From: Candidatus Fermentibacterales bacterium
GTDB lineage: Bacteria; Fermentibacterota; Fermentibacteria; Fermentibacterales; JAFGKQ01
Assembly: GCA_016928495.1 (NCBI GenBank)
Contig: JAFGKQ010000258.1
Span: 1 to 8,672, forward strand
DNA length: 8,672 bases
Direction of reading: 5' to 3'
Part shown: positions 1-6,256 of the stretch, piece after piece
Layout of the letters: every line of letters begins with the position of its first letter
Position numbering within the stretch: the first letter of the stretch is position 1
Position numbers and translations under genes: made by a program
Notes under the pieces: model-generated
Seen by the model: the letters and a program-made list of their open reading frames with translations, nothing else
Told to the model about the DNA's origin: nothing
Databases searched by the model: none

Positions 1-33
1 CCGAACCAGAGCTACTCCGGGAGAACCAGATGA
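1..33 (+). CDS. C-terminal tail of an upstream gene (partial)
   Basis: The first reading frame is open from the window edge and reads PNQSYSGRTR before a TGA at 31-33. That stop overlaps the ATG of the next gene as ATGA (30-33), the classic arrangement of translationally coupled operon genes. The two later junctions in this operon also overlap, which makes a third plausible. Only ten residues are visible, so no function can be given. The reading is inference from the overlap geometry; the next gene's own frame is also open to the edge. Confidence 0.35.
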   Translation, partial: PNQSYSGRTR

Positions 34-1721
34 CAAGACGTCCGTATGCGCTCGTTGCGAGCATCCTGATGCTCGCGGCAGGTCTGCTTCTCTCAGGCTG
101 TCGTCGGGTCGACGATCCTTCCTCACCGGAGGGAATGGCACGGCTGGCCAGGACCGACATGGAAGAGGGCCGCTTCGAGGACGCTCTGGGCATCGCCAGA
201 GACCTCCTGGACCGCTTTCCCGATCATCATGATGTGCCGGAGTGGTACCTCCTCGAGGCGAACGCTCTCGGCTCACTCGGCTACTCCGACCAGGCTCTGC
301 AGGCGGCACAGACCGCGGAGAGTCAGTCCAGGTCGGCCTCCACTGCAGGACGAGCCAGGCTCTACCAGGTGGAGCTGCTCGAGGCGGGCTCCAGGTTCTC
401 CGAAGCTCTCGACAGACTTGCCGGACTCTCCATGGAGGACCTGGCGAGGTCCGACGGTGACAGGGCAAGATCACTCGCGCTCACGGGGACTTCGGAGGTT
501 TCCACTGACCAGTTGATAGAGCTCCGCCAGACGACCGCGGGTTGGCTGGAGCTGTTTCTTCTGCTCGAGCTGGAGAGAAGAGCCGCCGCCTCGGGTGACT
601 ACGAGCATGCGATCCTGTACGGCGCCGAGATAGACAGGCTCTTCCCCTCCGCGCGAGAGGAGTATGGACGTCCCGAGCTCGCGGGTCCCGAGAGGCCTTA
701 CATCGCGCTCCTCATGCCTCTCGCCGGAGAAGGCTCCGTCTGGGGCACGCAGGTCGCCAGAGGAGTCCGGCTGGCGTTCTCCCAGTTCGAGGACCTTCAC
801 GCGGACTCCCCTGCCCTTCTGGAGCTGGACACCAGCGTGGCTGGAGAGTCCGTAGCGGCCCTGCTGGAGTCTCTCGCGTCCGATCCCTCATGTGTTGCCG
901 CGATCGGTCCCCTGACCAGCGCCGAGACCCTGGAAGCGGGGCGGCTGGCTCACGACCTGGGCATTCCGCTGCTCTCTCCGACGGCAACCTCCGCTTCGAT
1001 CGACGGCATCGGCAGCTTCGTCCACAGGCTGGTCGTCAAGTCCGGGGACGAGGCGGCCGCAGTCGCGGAGTACGCCGTGCTCACGGCCGGGGAAGGCAGG
1101 ATAGCCATACTCCATCCCTATACCGCCGAGGCGGTCTCCGAGGCGGAGCAGTTCAGGAGAACGGCCGAGCAGCTCGGGGCAACGGTCGTGGCGGTAGAAG
1201 GCTACGAGACAGGGGACACCGACTTCAGGGAGCAGATCAGGTCGATAAAGGCCCGCTCTCCCGACGCGGTGTTCCTGCCGGTCTCTGCGTGGGACGCCAT
1301 ACAGATAGCTCCGCAGCTCCGCTTCTACGATGTGAGGGTCTCGATCTACGGGACCTCCGGCTGGGACAACGAGATGGTGCCGAGACTGGGTGAGGAGTAC
1401 GTAGAGGGTGCCGTCTTCACGGTCAGCTTCGGATCGAGCTCCCTCTATCCACCTGCCGCCAGGTTCAGCTACCTCTTCCGGAGGTCCTTCGAAGGAACCG
1501 ACCCCACCAGAGAGGCCGCGCAGGGCTATGACTCGGCCACGCTGATGCTCAAGGCATGGGAGTCTCCTCCGCACACGAGGAACTCGATCGAGTCCTACCT
1601 GTCGAGGATAACCTGTTTCGATGGCGTTCTCGGCCGGGTCACCCTGGGAAGCAGGGACCTGCCGCGAGTATCCTATCCACTGGTGAGAATAGAGGATGGG
1701 GAGATCATCAGCGTCGAGTAG
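30..1721 (+). CDS. Lipoprotein with TPR-like N-terminus and periplasmic-binding-protein (LpoA/LivK-like) domain
   Basis: This is a 563-residue secreted lipoprotein. It opens with a basic MTRR start, a hydrophobic stretch and a lipobox L21-S22-G23-C24, so the mature protein would be lipidated at Cys24. The following Arg is not a retention Asp, so outer-membrane sorting is likely by the E. coli rule. Residues about 35-205 are Ala/Leu/Glu-rich helical repeats of TPR type (EGRFEDALGIARDLL and similar). Residues about 222-563 match the type I periplasmic-binding fold of the Leu/Ile/Val-binding family: IALLMPLAGEG, then AAIGPLTSAE, IPLLSPTATS, DAVFLPVSAWD and AAQGYDSATLM. TPR plus binding-protein fold is the architecture of LpoA, the outer-membrane activator of PBP1A. 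An ABC-type substrate-binding protein is the alternative, but no permease or ATPase genes are nearby. A GGGAG ribosome site at 19-23 supports the ATG at 30. The function is inferred from architecture only. Confidence 0.8.
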   Translation: MTRRPYALVASILMLAAGLLLSGCRRVDDPSSPEGMARLARTDMEEGRFEDALGIARDLLDRFPDHHDVPEWYLLEANALGSLGYSDQALQAAQTAESQSRSASTAGRARLYQVELLEAGSRFSEALDRLAGLSMEDLARSDGDRARSLALTGTSEVSTDQLIELRQTTAGWLELFLLLELERRAAASGDYEHAILYGAEIDRLFPSAREEYGRPELAGPERPYIALLMPLAGEGSVWGTQVARGVRLAFSQFEDLHADSPALLELDTSVAGESVAALLESLASDPSCVAAIGPLTSAETLEAGRLAHDLGIPLLSPTATSASIDGIGSFVHRLVVKSGDEAAAVAEYAVLTAGEGRIAILHPYTAEAVSEAEQFRRTAEQLGATVVAVEGYETGDTDFREQIRSIKARSPDAVFLPVSAWDAIQIAPQLRFYDVRVSIYGTSGWDNEMVPRLGEEYVEGAVFTVSFGSSSLYPPAARFSYLFRRSFEGTDPTREAAQGYDSATLMLKAWESPPHTRNSIESYLSRITCFDGVLGRVTLGSRDLPRVSYPLVRIEDGEIISVE

Positions 1722-2634
1722 CTCCCGGCCGGTCTGGGGGCTCGATGTGGGCGGCACGACCGCGATACTGGGAAGCCTCGACGCCGATGGCCGTTTCGAG
1801 GTCCTGTCGGAGCTGCGGACGACACCACTTGCGGCTCCGGTCGAGACGCTGAGGCAGGCTGCGGGGATCGTTGGCGATTCGGGTCGCGGGATAGGGGCCA
1901 TCGGCATAGGTGTCGCCGGTCTGGTCGACTTCGACGGGGGAATCGTGCTGAAGGCCCCCAACCTCCCGACCTGGGAGGGGTTCGCGGTTCGTGAGGAGGC
2001 CTCGAGGCTCTTCGGGGTGCCTTCAGTCGCGGACAACGACTGCAACGTCTTTGCCGCCGGAGCGGTAAGCCTCGGCGAGGTGCCTTCGTCCGGGCTCTGG
2101 ATCGTGATCACCTTCGGGACGGGCATAGGCGGCTCCCTGGTGCTGGACGGGGCGATCCAGAGGGGCAGGGGCCAAGCAGGCGAGGTCGGTCACATGTCCA
2201 TCCAGGCCGAGGGAGGCCTTGCGTGCCCATGTGGCTCCTCCGGATGCTGGGAGCGATACGCCGGAAGGGAGGCGCTCCTTGCCTACTACAGGGACTCGGG
2301 TGGGGATCCGGAGGACATCGAGCCGAGGTCCATCGCCGACAGGGCAAGGAACGGATGCGGGAGCGCACTCGAGGCCTTCGACAGGCTGGGAGCATGGATC
2401 GGACGTGGGCTGGCCAACATCAACAACTGCTTCTTCCCCCATGGCATAGCGATAGGCGGAGGACTGACGGGAGCCATGGACCTCTGGGAGCAGAGCGCCA
2501 GACGCAGGTTCCGTGAGAACGCCATGCTGCCCGTATGGAACGTCGTTGTCCTGGAGGCAGTATCGTCCACCGGTGCTCTGGGAGCCGCGGTTCTCGCATC
2601 GCGCCTGCTCATGGGCAGGGAGGACGCCCCCTGA
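1696..2634 (+). CDS. ROK-family sugar kinase (glucokinase-like)
   Basis: This 312-residue protein is the usual length for ROK kinases, which phosphorylate glucose or N-acetylated hexosamines with ATP in the cytoplasm. The ATP-binding motif is DVGGT at 17-21. The catalytic Asp is D115 in ADNDCNVFAAGA. GTGIGG (141-146) is the second phosphate loop. The ROK zinc site is complete: H166 in GEVGH, then C177, C179 and C184 in CPCGSSGCWE. A further GGG loop is at 254-256. An intact zinc site and catalytic Asp with no N-terminal helix-turn-helix point to an enzyme rather than a ROK repressor. The start at 1696 is the only ATG, GTG or TTG in this frame ahead of the DVGGT motif. It overlaps the upstream gene by 26 bp. 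Substrate cannot be read from sequence; glucose, ManNAc and GlcNAc are all possible. Its place between two envelope genes hints at amino-sugar or wall-sugar metabolism (inference). Confidence 0.88.
   Translation: MGRSSASSSSRPVWGLDVGGTTAILGSLDADGRFEVLSELRTTPLAAPVETLRQAAGIVGDSGRGIGAIGIGVAGLVDFDGGIVLKAPNLPTWEGFAVREEASRLFGVPSVADNDCNVFAAGAVSLGEVPSSGLWIVITFGTGIGGSLVLDGAIQRGRGQAGEVGHMSIQAEGGLACPCGSSGCWERYAGREALLAYYRDSGGDPEDIEPRSIADRARNGCGSALEAFDRLGAWIGRGLANINNCFFPHGIAIGGGLTGAMDLWEQSARRRFRENAMLPVWNVVVLEAVSSTGALGAAVLASRLLMGREDAP
2617..2634 (+). promoter_or_regulatory. Ribosome binding site and CTG start of the LptD-like gene
   Basis: AGGGAGG at 2617-2623 is a near-perfect Shine-Dalgarno sequence. Seven bases later lies CTG at 2631-2633, overlapping the ROK stop as CTGA, a direct analogue of the common ATGA coupling. 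CTG gives a textbook signal peptide (MRARLLPAIA onward). In this frame there is no ATG, GTG or TTG between the ATG at 2535 and 2631. Starting at 2535 would add a 32-residue hydrophilic, Gly/Arg/Cys-rich stretch, which looks like out-of-frame ROK sequence. Confidence 0.7.
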
Positions 2635-4853
2635 GAGCCCGACTGCTGCCGGCCATTGCCACCCTGCTCATCCTGTCTTCCCTCTCTGCAGCCCAGGAGG
2701 GTTCCGGGGAGGACTCCCTGACGATCCCACCCCAGGTCGAGACGATCGCCTACTCCGCCGACTCCATGGTCTTCTACCCCGACACCCGGGACATCGTGCT
2801 CGTGGGTGCAGCGCGGGTCGACTACAGGGACATGCGGCTGCTGGCCGACACTGTCAGGCTGGATGCCTCCTCCGAGGTGGTATGGGCAACCGGGGAGCCG
2901 GAGCTCTTCGACGCTGGCGAGTCAGTCCGGGGCGCGAGAATGGTCTACGACATGGCAAGCAGGCAGGGCAGGGTCGATCAGGCGGCGTCCAGGTACGAGT
3001 TCGGCTTCTACAGCGGAGACGAGATAACGAGGATCACTCCCCGGGAGTTCAACATAGTGAACGCCAGGTTCACTACCTGTGATCAGGACTCGGCGCACTT
3101 CTACTTCTTCAGTCCCAGCATGAAGGTCTTCCCGGGCGACAAGGCGGTTGCCAGGCCCCTGTATATGTACGTTTACGACACCCCGGTGCTCTACCTGCCC
3201 TTCTGGGTGTTCCCCATTCGAACGGGAAGGCAGTCCGGCTTCACCATCCCGAAGCTGGGTCAGACCAGCCGGGACGGACGGTACCTCAGGGACATGGGTT
3301 ACTACTGGGCCCCGTCGGACTACCTGGACTTCCTGCTTCAGGGCGACATCATGGAGAAGACCCGCTTCGTCCTGCGGGCCAGGGAGCGCCACAGGCTGAG
3401 ATACGTGCACGAGGGCTTCGTGAGGGGGGAGTGGCGCAGGGAGTTCGAGAGCTCCAGGGATCGCTGGCTGCTCTTCGCCGAGCACATGCACGAGCTGCCC
3501 GAAGAGGTGATAGTGCGGGTCAAGGGAGAGTTCGTCAGCGACAACTCCTACCTGTCCGAGACCCAGCAGACTCCGGAGGACAGGATGGTGAGGGAGCTGC
3601 GCTCGTGGGCGAGCTTATCGAGGAGCTGGAGCAGGGCCAGTCTTCAGGTGGTGCTGGACCGGACCAGCTACCTCGACACCGACCCCGACACGATACCGAA
3701 CGAGGTCACGAGCGTTCAGGAGCTGCCGGACGTCAGACTGACCGTTCCGTCGAGCCCTCTTCTGCCGACGCCGTCCGACCCCTCCGAGAGGAGCTTCCTT
3801 CACACGATCTACTGGAACCTCTCTTCCCACTACGTGGCAACCGACACCAGACGGGAGGATTCCCGCAATACCTACTCCGGCCTCCGCAACACAGCGGACC
3901 TGACCTCCTCGACCCGCCTGGGAGGATGGCTGAGCATCTCGCCCCGCATATCGGGCATCTGCATGGTCTACGACAGGGACAGGAGCGGCAACAGCCTGCC
4001 CTACGCCCTTCAGGGCGGGGCAAGCATCTCTGTCGGAACGGACATCTTCGGGGTCTTTCCGGCCAGTTTCCTCGACATCACGGCGATCAGGCACACCCTG
4101 TCCCCCTCGGTCAGCTTCTCCTTCTCTCCGGACAACTACCTGGAGGGTTCGGGGGACGGGCTCGAAGTGGTACCAGCCGACTCGGCCGCTACAAGGCTGT
4201 TCTCGTTCAGCGACTTCAGCCTGCCGGCCTCGAGACGTCTGCTGACCTTCTCTCTCTACAACTCCCTCGAGATCAAGCGTGCGACCCCCTCGGGCCTTGT
4301 CAGGAGCGAGGTGGCGAGCCTCGATCTCTCGACGTCACTGGACCTGGAGGACGACAGCACCCCCTGGACCCCCCTGAGGGCTTCGCTGGCCATGTCCCCC
4401 ACCGATGCCTTCCAGATGAGGCTCGATGGCTCATGGGATCTCTACGAGGGATCCATGGGCGACATCACGGTCACGAGCTCTCTGCGCCTGGCGGGCTCCG
4501 ATCCCACGCTCGTGCCGGACTCCCTGAGGGAGGTGTCTGCCCAGCTGCTTCCCTTCAGGCTCACCCTCGCCCACAACTACAGGTACTCCCAGGAGGGAGG
4601 ATCGGATCTCAGCAAGCTCAGGATCTCATCATCGCTCGAGCTGACTCCCTCCTGGCACATCGACTACAATGCCTACTATGACATCCTGGAGGGCAGCTTC
4701 ATAAACCACAGCTACTCGCTCAGACGGGACCTCCACTGCTGGGAAGCGGTGTTCGTGCGGCACGTGTCCGATGTGGACACCGGTTTCTACTTCAGGATAA
4801 ACATCAAGGAGATCCCCGATATCAAGCTCGAGCAGCACGTCAGCAACTTCTGA
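2631..4853 (+). CDS. lptD: LptD/OstA-like outer-membrane LPS-assembly protein
   Basis: From the CTG start the protein has 740 residues, normal for LptD, which forms the outer-membrane barrel that inserts lipopolysaccharide delivered by LptA. A signal peptide spans 1-21, with likely cleavage after S19-A20-A21. Residues about 38-115 form the LptA-like OstA N domain (YSADSMVFYPDTRDIVLVGA and a following GARMVYD repeat). The LptD core follows: FTTC ending at C150, TPVLYLPFWVFPIRTGRQSGF at 184-204, and GYYWAPSDYLDF. The remainder is barrel-like, with alternating Tyr/Arg/Ser strands, and ends in Phe. Mature cysteines are C150, C444 and C703. C703, in HCWEAVFVRH, aligns by eye with the second Cys of the E. 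coli CCYAIRVGYER segment, and C150 with E. coli Cys173. The gene is the last of the operon. Low overall similarity to proteobacterial LptD is expected for a distant phylum, so a related OstA-domain barrel remains possible. Confidence 0.82.
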   Translation: MRARLLPAIATLLILSSLSAAQEGSGEDSLTIPPQVETIAYSADSMVFYPDTRDIVLVGAARVDYRDMRLLADTVRLDASSEVVWATGEPELFDAGESVRGARMVYDMASRQGRVDQAASRYEFGFYSGDEITRITPREFNIVNARFTTCDQDSAHFYFFSPSMKVFPGDKAVARPLYMYVYDTPVLYLPFWVFPIRTGRQSGFTIPKLGQTSRDGRYLRDMGYYWAPSDYLDFLLQGDIMEKTRFVLRARERHRLRYVHEGFVRGEWRREFESSRDRWLLFAEHMHELPEEVIVRVKGEFVSDNSYLSETQQTPEDRMVRELRSWASLSRSWSRASLQVVLDRTSYLDTDPDTIPNEVTSVQELPDVRLTVPSSPLLPTPSDPSERSFLHTIYWNLSSHYVATDTRREDSRNTYSGLRNTADLTSSTRLGGWLSISPRISGICMVYDRDRSGNSLPYALQGGASISVGTDIFGVFPASFLDITAIRHTLSPSVSFSFSPDNYLEGSGDGLEVVPADSAATRLFSFSDFSLPASRRLLTFSLYNSLEIKRATPSGLVRSEVASLDLSTSLDLEDDSTPWTPLRASLAMSPTDAFQMRLDGSWDLYEGSMGDITVTSSLRLAGSDPTLVPDSLREVSAQLLPFRLTLAHNYRYSQEGGSDLSKLRISSSLELTPSWHIDYNAYYDILEGSFINHSYSLRRDLHCWEAVFVRHVSDVDTGFYFRINIKEIPDIKLEQHVSNF

Positions 4854-4930
4854 CGGGAGCGTCGGGTAGCGTCGTTTATTGGTAAATCTATGACTGTAAA
4901 ACCTGCAAAACGGCCCTGATCCCGGCACTT

Positions 4931-4983
4931 TGCGGCCCGGAAGCCGCAGCCCCGTTCCGGGCAGGATGGCCCGCAATGGCGGG
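4931..4983 (+). repeat. Cluster of GC-rich inverted repeats in the lptD-HU gap
   Basis: Three stems lie close together. TGCGGC (4931-4936) pairs with GCCGCA (4943-4948) around a 6-base loop. GCCCGGAA (4935-4942) pairs perfectly with TTCCGGGC (4955-4962) around 12 bases. CCCGC (4970-4974) pairs with GCGGG (4979-4983) around AATG. The first two share bases and cannot form together. CCCGCAA also recurs at 4990-4996. No T-run follows, so these are not an obvious intrinsic terminator. The cluster lies upstream of the HU promoter, so it would be transcribed only by read-through from lptD or from an unseen promoter in the AT-rich stretch at about 4871-4910. Role unknown. Confidence 0.5.
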
Positions 4984-5014
4984 TGGAGTCCCGCAAACTG
5001 CGTTCTGAAGCGGC

Positions 5015-5043
5015 TTGACAACCGTATCCGAGGATTCTACAGT
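5015..5043 (+). promoter_or_regulatory. Sigma70-type promoter of the HU gene
   Basis: A consensus -35 box TTGACA (5015-5020) is separated by exactly 17 bp from a -10 box TACAGT (5038-5043, four of six consensus bases). Transcription should begin near 5050, giving a leader of about 25 bases before the GTG at 5077. This is the best promoter match I found in the window, and it sits in the only large intergenic gap. Confidence 0.78.
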
Positions 5044-5047
5044 AGGG

Positions 5048-5075
5048 CAGTCACGGTTTTGAGAGGGGGTGACTG
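5048..5075 (+). promoter_or_regulatory. Perfect 7-bp inverted repeat around the HU ribosome binding site (operator or leader hairpin)
   Basis: CAGTCAC (5048-5054) and GTGACTG (5069-5075) are exact reverse complements separated by 14 bases. The half-site centres are 21 bp apart, two helical turns, as expected for a dimeric DNA-binding regulator. The repeat covers the predicted transcription start. As RNA it would place the GAGAGGGG ribosome site (5061-5068) in a 14-base loop. A further GTGAC at 5077-5081 overlaps the start codon. The regulatory role is inference. Confidence 0.5.
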
Positions 5076-5076
5076 A

Positions 5077-5346
5077 GTGACAAAGAAGGATCTGGTAGCG
5101 CACGTTGCGTCCGAGGCAGGGCTGACCAAGAAGCAGGCCGGCATGGCCGTGGATTCCGTCTTCGGCGGGATCAAGAAGGCTCTCAAGAAGGGCAGCAAGG
5201 TCGGTCTCGTGGGGTTCGGGACTTTTTCGGTGAAGCAGAGAAAGGCCCGCGTCGGCGTACATCCGCGCACACAGAAGAGGATGCAGTACCCGGCTAAGAA
5301 GGTTCCTTACTTCAAGCCTGGAAAAGCCCTCAAGGACGGCGTATAG
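5077..5346 (+). CDS. hup: HU-family nucleoid DNA-binding protein
   Basis: At 89 residues this is the standard length of HU/IHF subunits, which form dimers that bend and compact DNA. The start MTKKDLVAHVASEAGLTKKQA matches the HU N-terminal helices. VGLVGFGTFSVKQRKARVG is the HU signature and beta arm. VPYFKPGKALKDGV matches the typical C-terminus. The arm tip reads G60-V61-H62-P63 where E. coli HU has G-R-N-P; the intercalating Pro63 is kept. The start is GTG, preceded by a purine-rich ribosome site (GAGAGGGGG, 5061-5069). Nearly every Lys codon is AAG, consistent with strong expression. The gene has its own promoter and terminator and so looks monocistronic. HU rather than IHF is favoured by overall sequence, but paralogues cannot be told apart here. 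Confidence 0.95.
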   Translation: MTKKDLVAHVASEAGLTKKQAGMAVDSVFGGIKKALKKGSKVGLVGFGTFSVKQRKARVGVHPRTQKRMQYPAKKVPYFKPGKALKDGV

Positions 5347-5366
5347 CTTAGCCGGCTTTCCGGTAC

Positions 5367-5403
5367 GGGAGAGGGAGAGATTCGGTTCTCTCCCTCTTCC
5401 TTT
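5367..5403 (+). terminator. Rho-independent terminator after the HU gene
   Basis: GAGGGAGAGA (5371-5380) pairs perfectly with TCTCTCCCTC (5387-5396) around a 6-base loop TTCGGT. The stem extends outward by A5370-T5397, a G-T wobble and two G-C pairs (to 5367/5400), for about 14 pairs. It is followed by TTT at 5401. It begins 20 bases after the HU stop codon. The T-tract is short but the stem is very stable. Confidence 0.82.
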
Positions 5404-5437
5404 ATGAACCCCATGAGTTGGATGGAACTCCGTATCC

Positions 5438-6256
5438 ATGCCGATCGATCTCTCGGTGGTCATCACGACCTTCAACAGCTCCTCGACGATCCGCGCCGCA
5501 CTGGATTCCCTGCAGGGCAGGGCCTCTACCGACTCCGCCTCCGAGGTGATCGTGGTGGACAACCACTCCTCGGACGGGTCGGCCGATGCCGCCGCTAGCT
5601 ATGATGGGGTCACGGTAGTACGCAATGCGGCCAACGAGGGCCTTGCCCGCGCCAACAACAGGGGCGCCGCGGTTGCCTCGGGGCGATCGCTCTTCTTCAT
5701 CAACCCCGACGTGGTAGTGCTCCCGGGCTGCCTGCGGGATCTCTCGAGCTTCGAGACCGGAAACGCCGGCTCGGCCCTGCTGGGCCCGGCGACACTCGAT
5801 GATGGCGGGGCGATGATCTCGTCGGCCAGGAGCTTCCCCACGCCTCTGGACATCGCCCTTCGCCGCAGTCCGCTGGGAAGGCTCCCGCTGGCCGGGGCAA
5901 GGCTACGCAGCCACATGTGGCCTCTCGGGAGAAACCCGGGCGCCCCGGCGCGAGTGGACTGGCTGGTCGGTGCAGCGATCTGGCTCACCGCTGCCGGCAG
6001 GGACAGGGTCGGCCTCATGTCCGAGAGGTTCTTCCTGTACTTCGAGGACGTGGAGTGGGCCTGGAGGGCCCATTCCCGCGGCATGGGTGTCTGGCTGGTG
6101 CCCGACGCCCGGGTGCGCCACGAGTGCAGAAGGGAGAGCGCCGGCGGCCTGCGAATGCCTCTGTGGCACCACCTGCGCAGCATGCTTATCTTCTACTCCG
6201 GACACCCATCCGCTCTCACCCGCGGAAGGAAGAGGCGGGGCATTGCCGCAACGTAG
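5438..6256 (+). CDS. Family 2 glycosyltransferase (rhamnosyltransferase-like)
   Basis: This 272-residue GT-A fold enzyme would transfer a sugar from a nucleotide donor during surface polysaccharide or O-antigen synthesis. The N-terminus VVITTFN (7-13) and VVDNHSSDGS (39-48) bind the nucleotide. NEGLARANNRG (66-76) and INPDVVV (88-94, the N-P-D form of the metal-binding DxD) are typical of the WbbL/rhamnosyltransferase subgroup. FFLYFEDVEWAWRA (198-211) supplies the acidic ED pair E203-D204, followed by VRHE (226-229). It is near the short end of the family and has no extra C-terminal domain; the tail is Arg/Lys-rich (RGRKRRG), suggesting contact with the inner face of the membrane. The ATG at 5438 is the only in-frame start near the conserved N-terminus; its ribosome site is weak (GGATGGA). 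It overlaps the next gene by 14 bp. Acceptor and donor sugars are not predictable. Confidence 0.9.
   Translation: MPIDLSVVITTFNSSSTIRAALDSLQGRASTDSASEVIVVDNHSSDGSADAAASYDGVTVVRNAANEGLARANNRGAAVASGRSLFFINPDVVVLPGCLRDLSSFETGNAGSALLGPATLDDGGAMISSARSFPTPLDIALRRSPLGRLPLAGARLRSHMWPLGRNPGAPARVDWLVGAAIWLTAAGRDRVGLMSERFFLYFEDVEWAWRAHSRGMGVWLVPDARVRHECRRESAGGLRMPLWHHLRSMLIFYSGHPSALTRGRKRRGIAAT
6227..6245 (+). promoter_or_regulatory. Ribosome site deciding a TTG start for the sugar-phosphate transferase
   Basis: AGGAAGAGG (6227-6235) is an excellent Shine-Dalgarno sequence seven bases before TTG 6243-6245. It lies inside the 3' end of the glycosyltransferase gene, so the two genes overlap by 14 bp and are probably translationally coupled. 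Confidence 0.65.

Noticed and set aside
888-2126. Minus-strand open frame of 412 codons
   Set aside because: It is antisense to the lipoprotein and ROK genes. Its translation has no domain motif and is biased to Pro, Arg, Gly and Ser; high GC makes long spurious frames common.
2535-2630. ATG at 2535 as the start of the LptD-like protein
   Set aside because: It would overlap the ROK gene by 100 bp and add a hydrophilic Gly/Arg/Cys-rich stretch ahead of a clear signal peptide. The perfect ribosome site at 2617-2623 serves the CTG instead.
3431-4681. Plus-strand open frame of 416 codons inside the LptD-like gene
   Set aside because: It is a frame-shifted reading of lptD, dominated by Gly, Arg, Pro and Gln, with no motifs. 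The lptD frame has family motifs on both sides.
4852-4880. Possible terminator for lptD (GACG-GGAG-CGTC followed by GTTTATT)
   Set aside because: The stem is only four pairs and the T-rich part is separated from it by several bases, so it is too weak to call.
4930-4955. Resemblance to the SRP RNA tip (CCGGAAG followed by GCAGCC)
   Set aside because: The GTCAGG half of the conserved internal loop is missing on the 5' side and the flanks do not pair as an SRP hairpin.
4888-5562. Minus-strand frame of 224 codons across the HU gene and its gap
   Set aside because: It runs through a promoter, a terminator hairpin and a certain HU gene, and has no recognisable motif.
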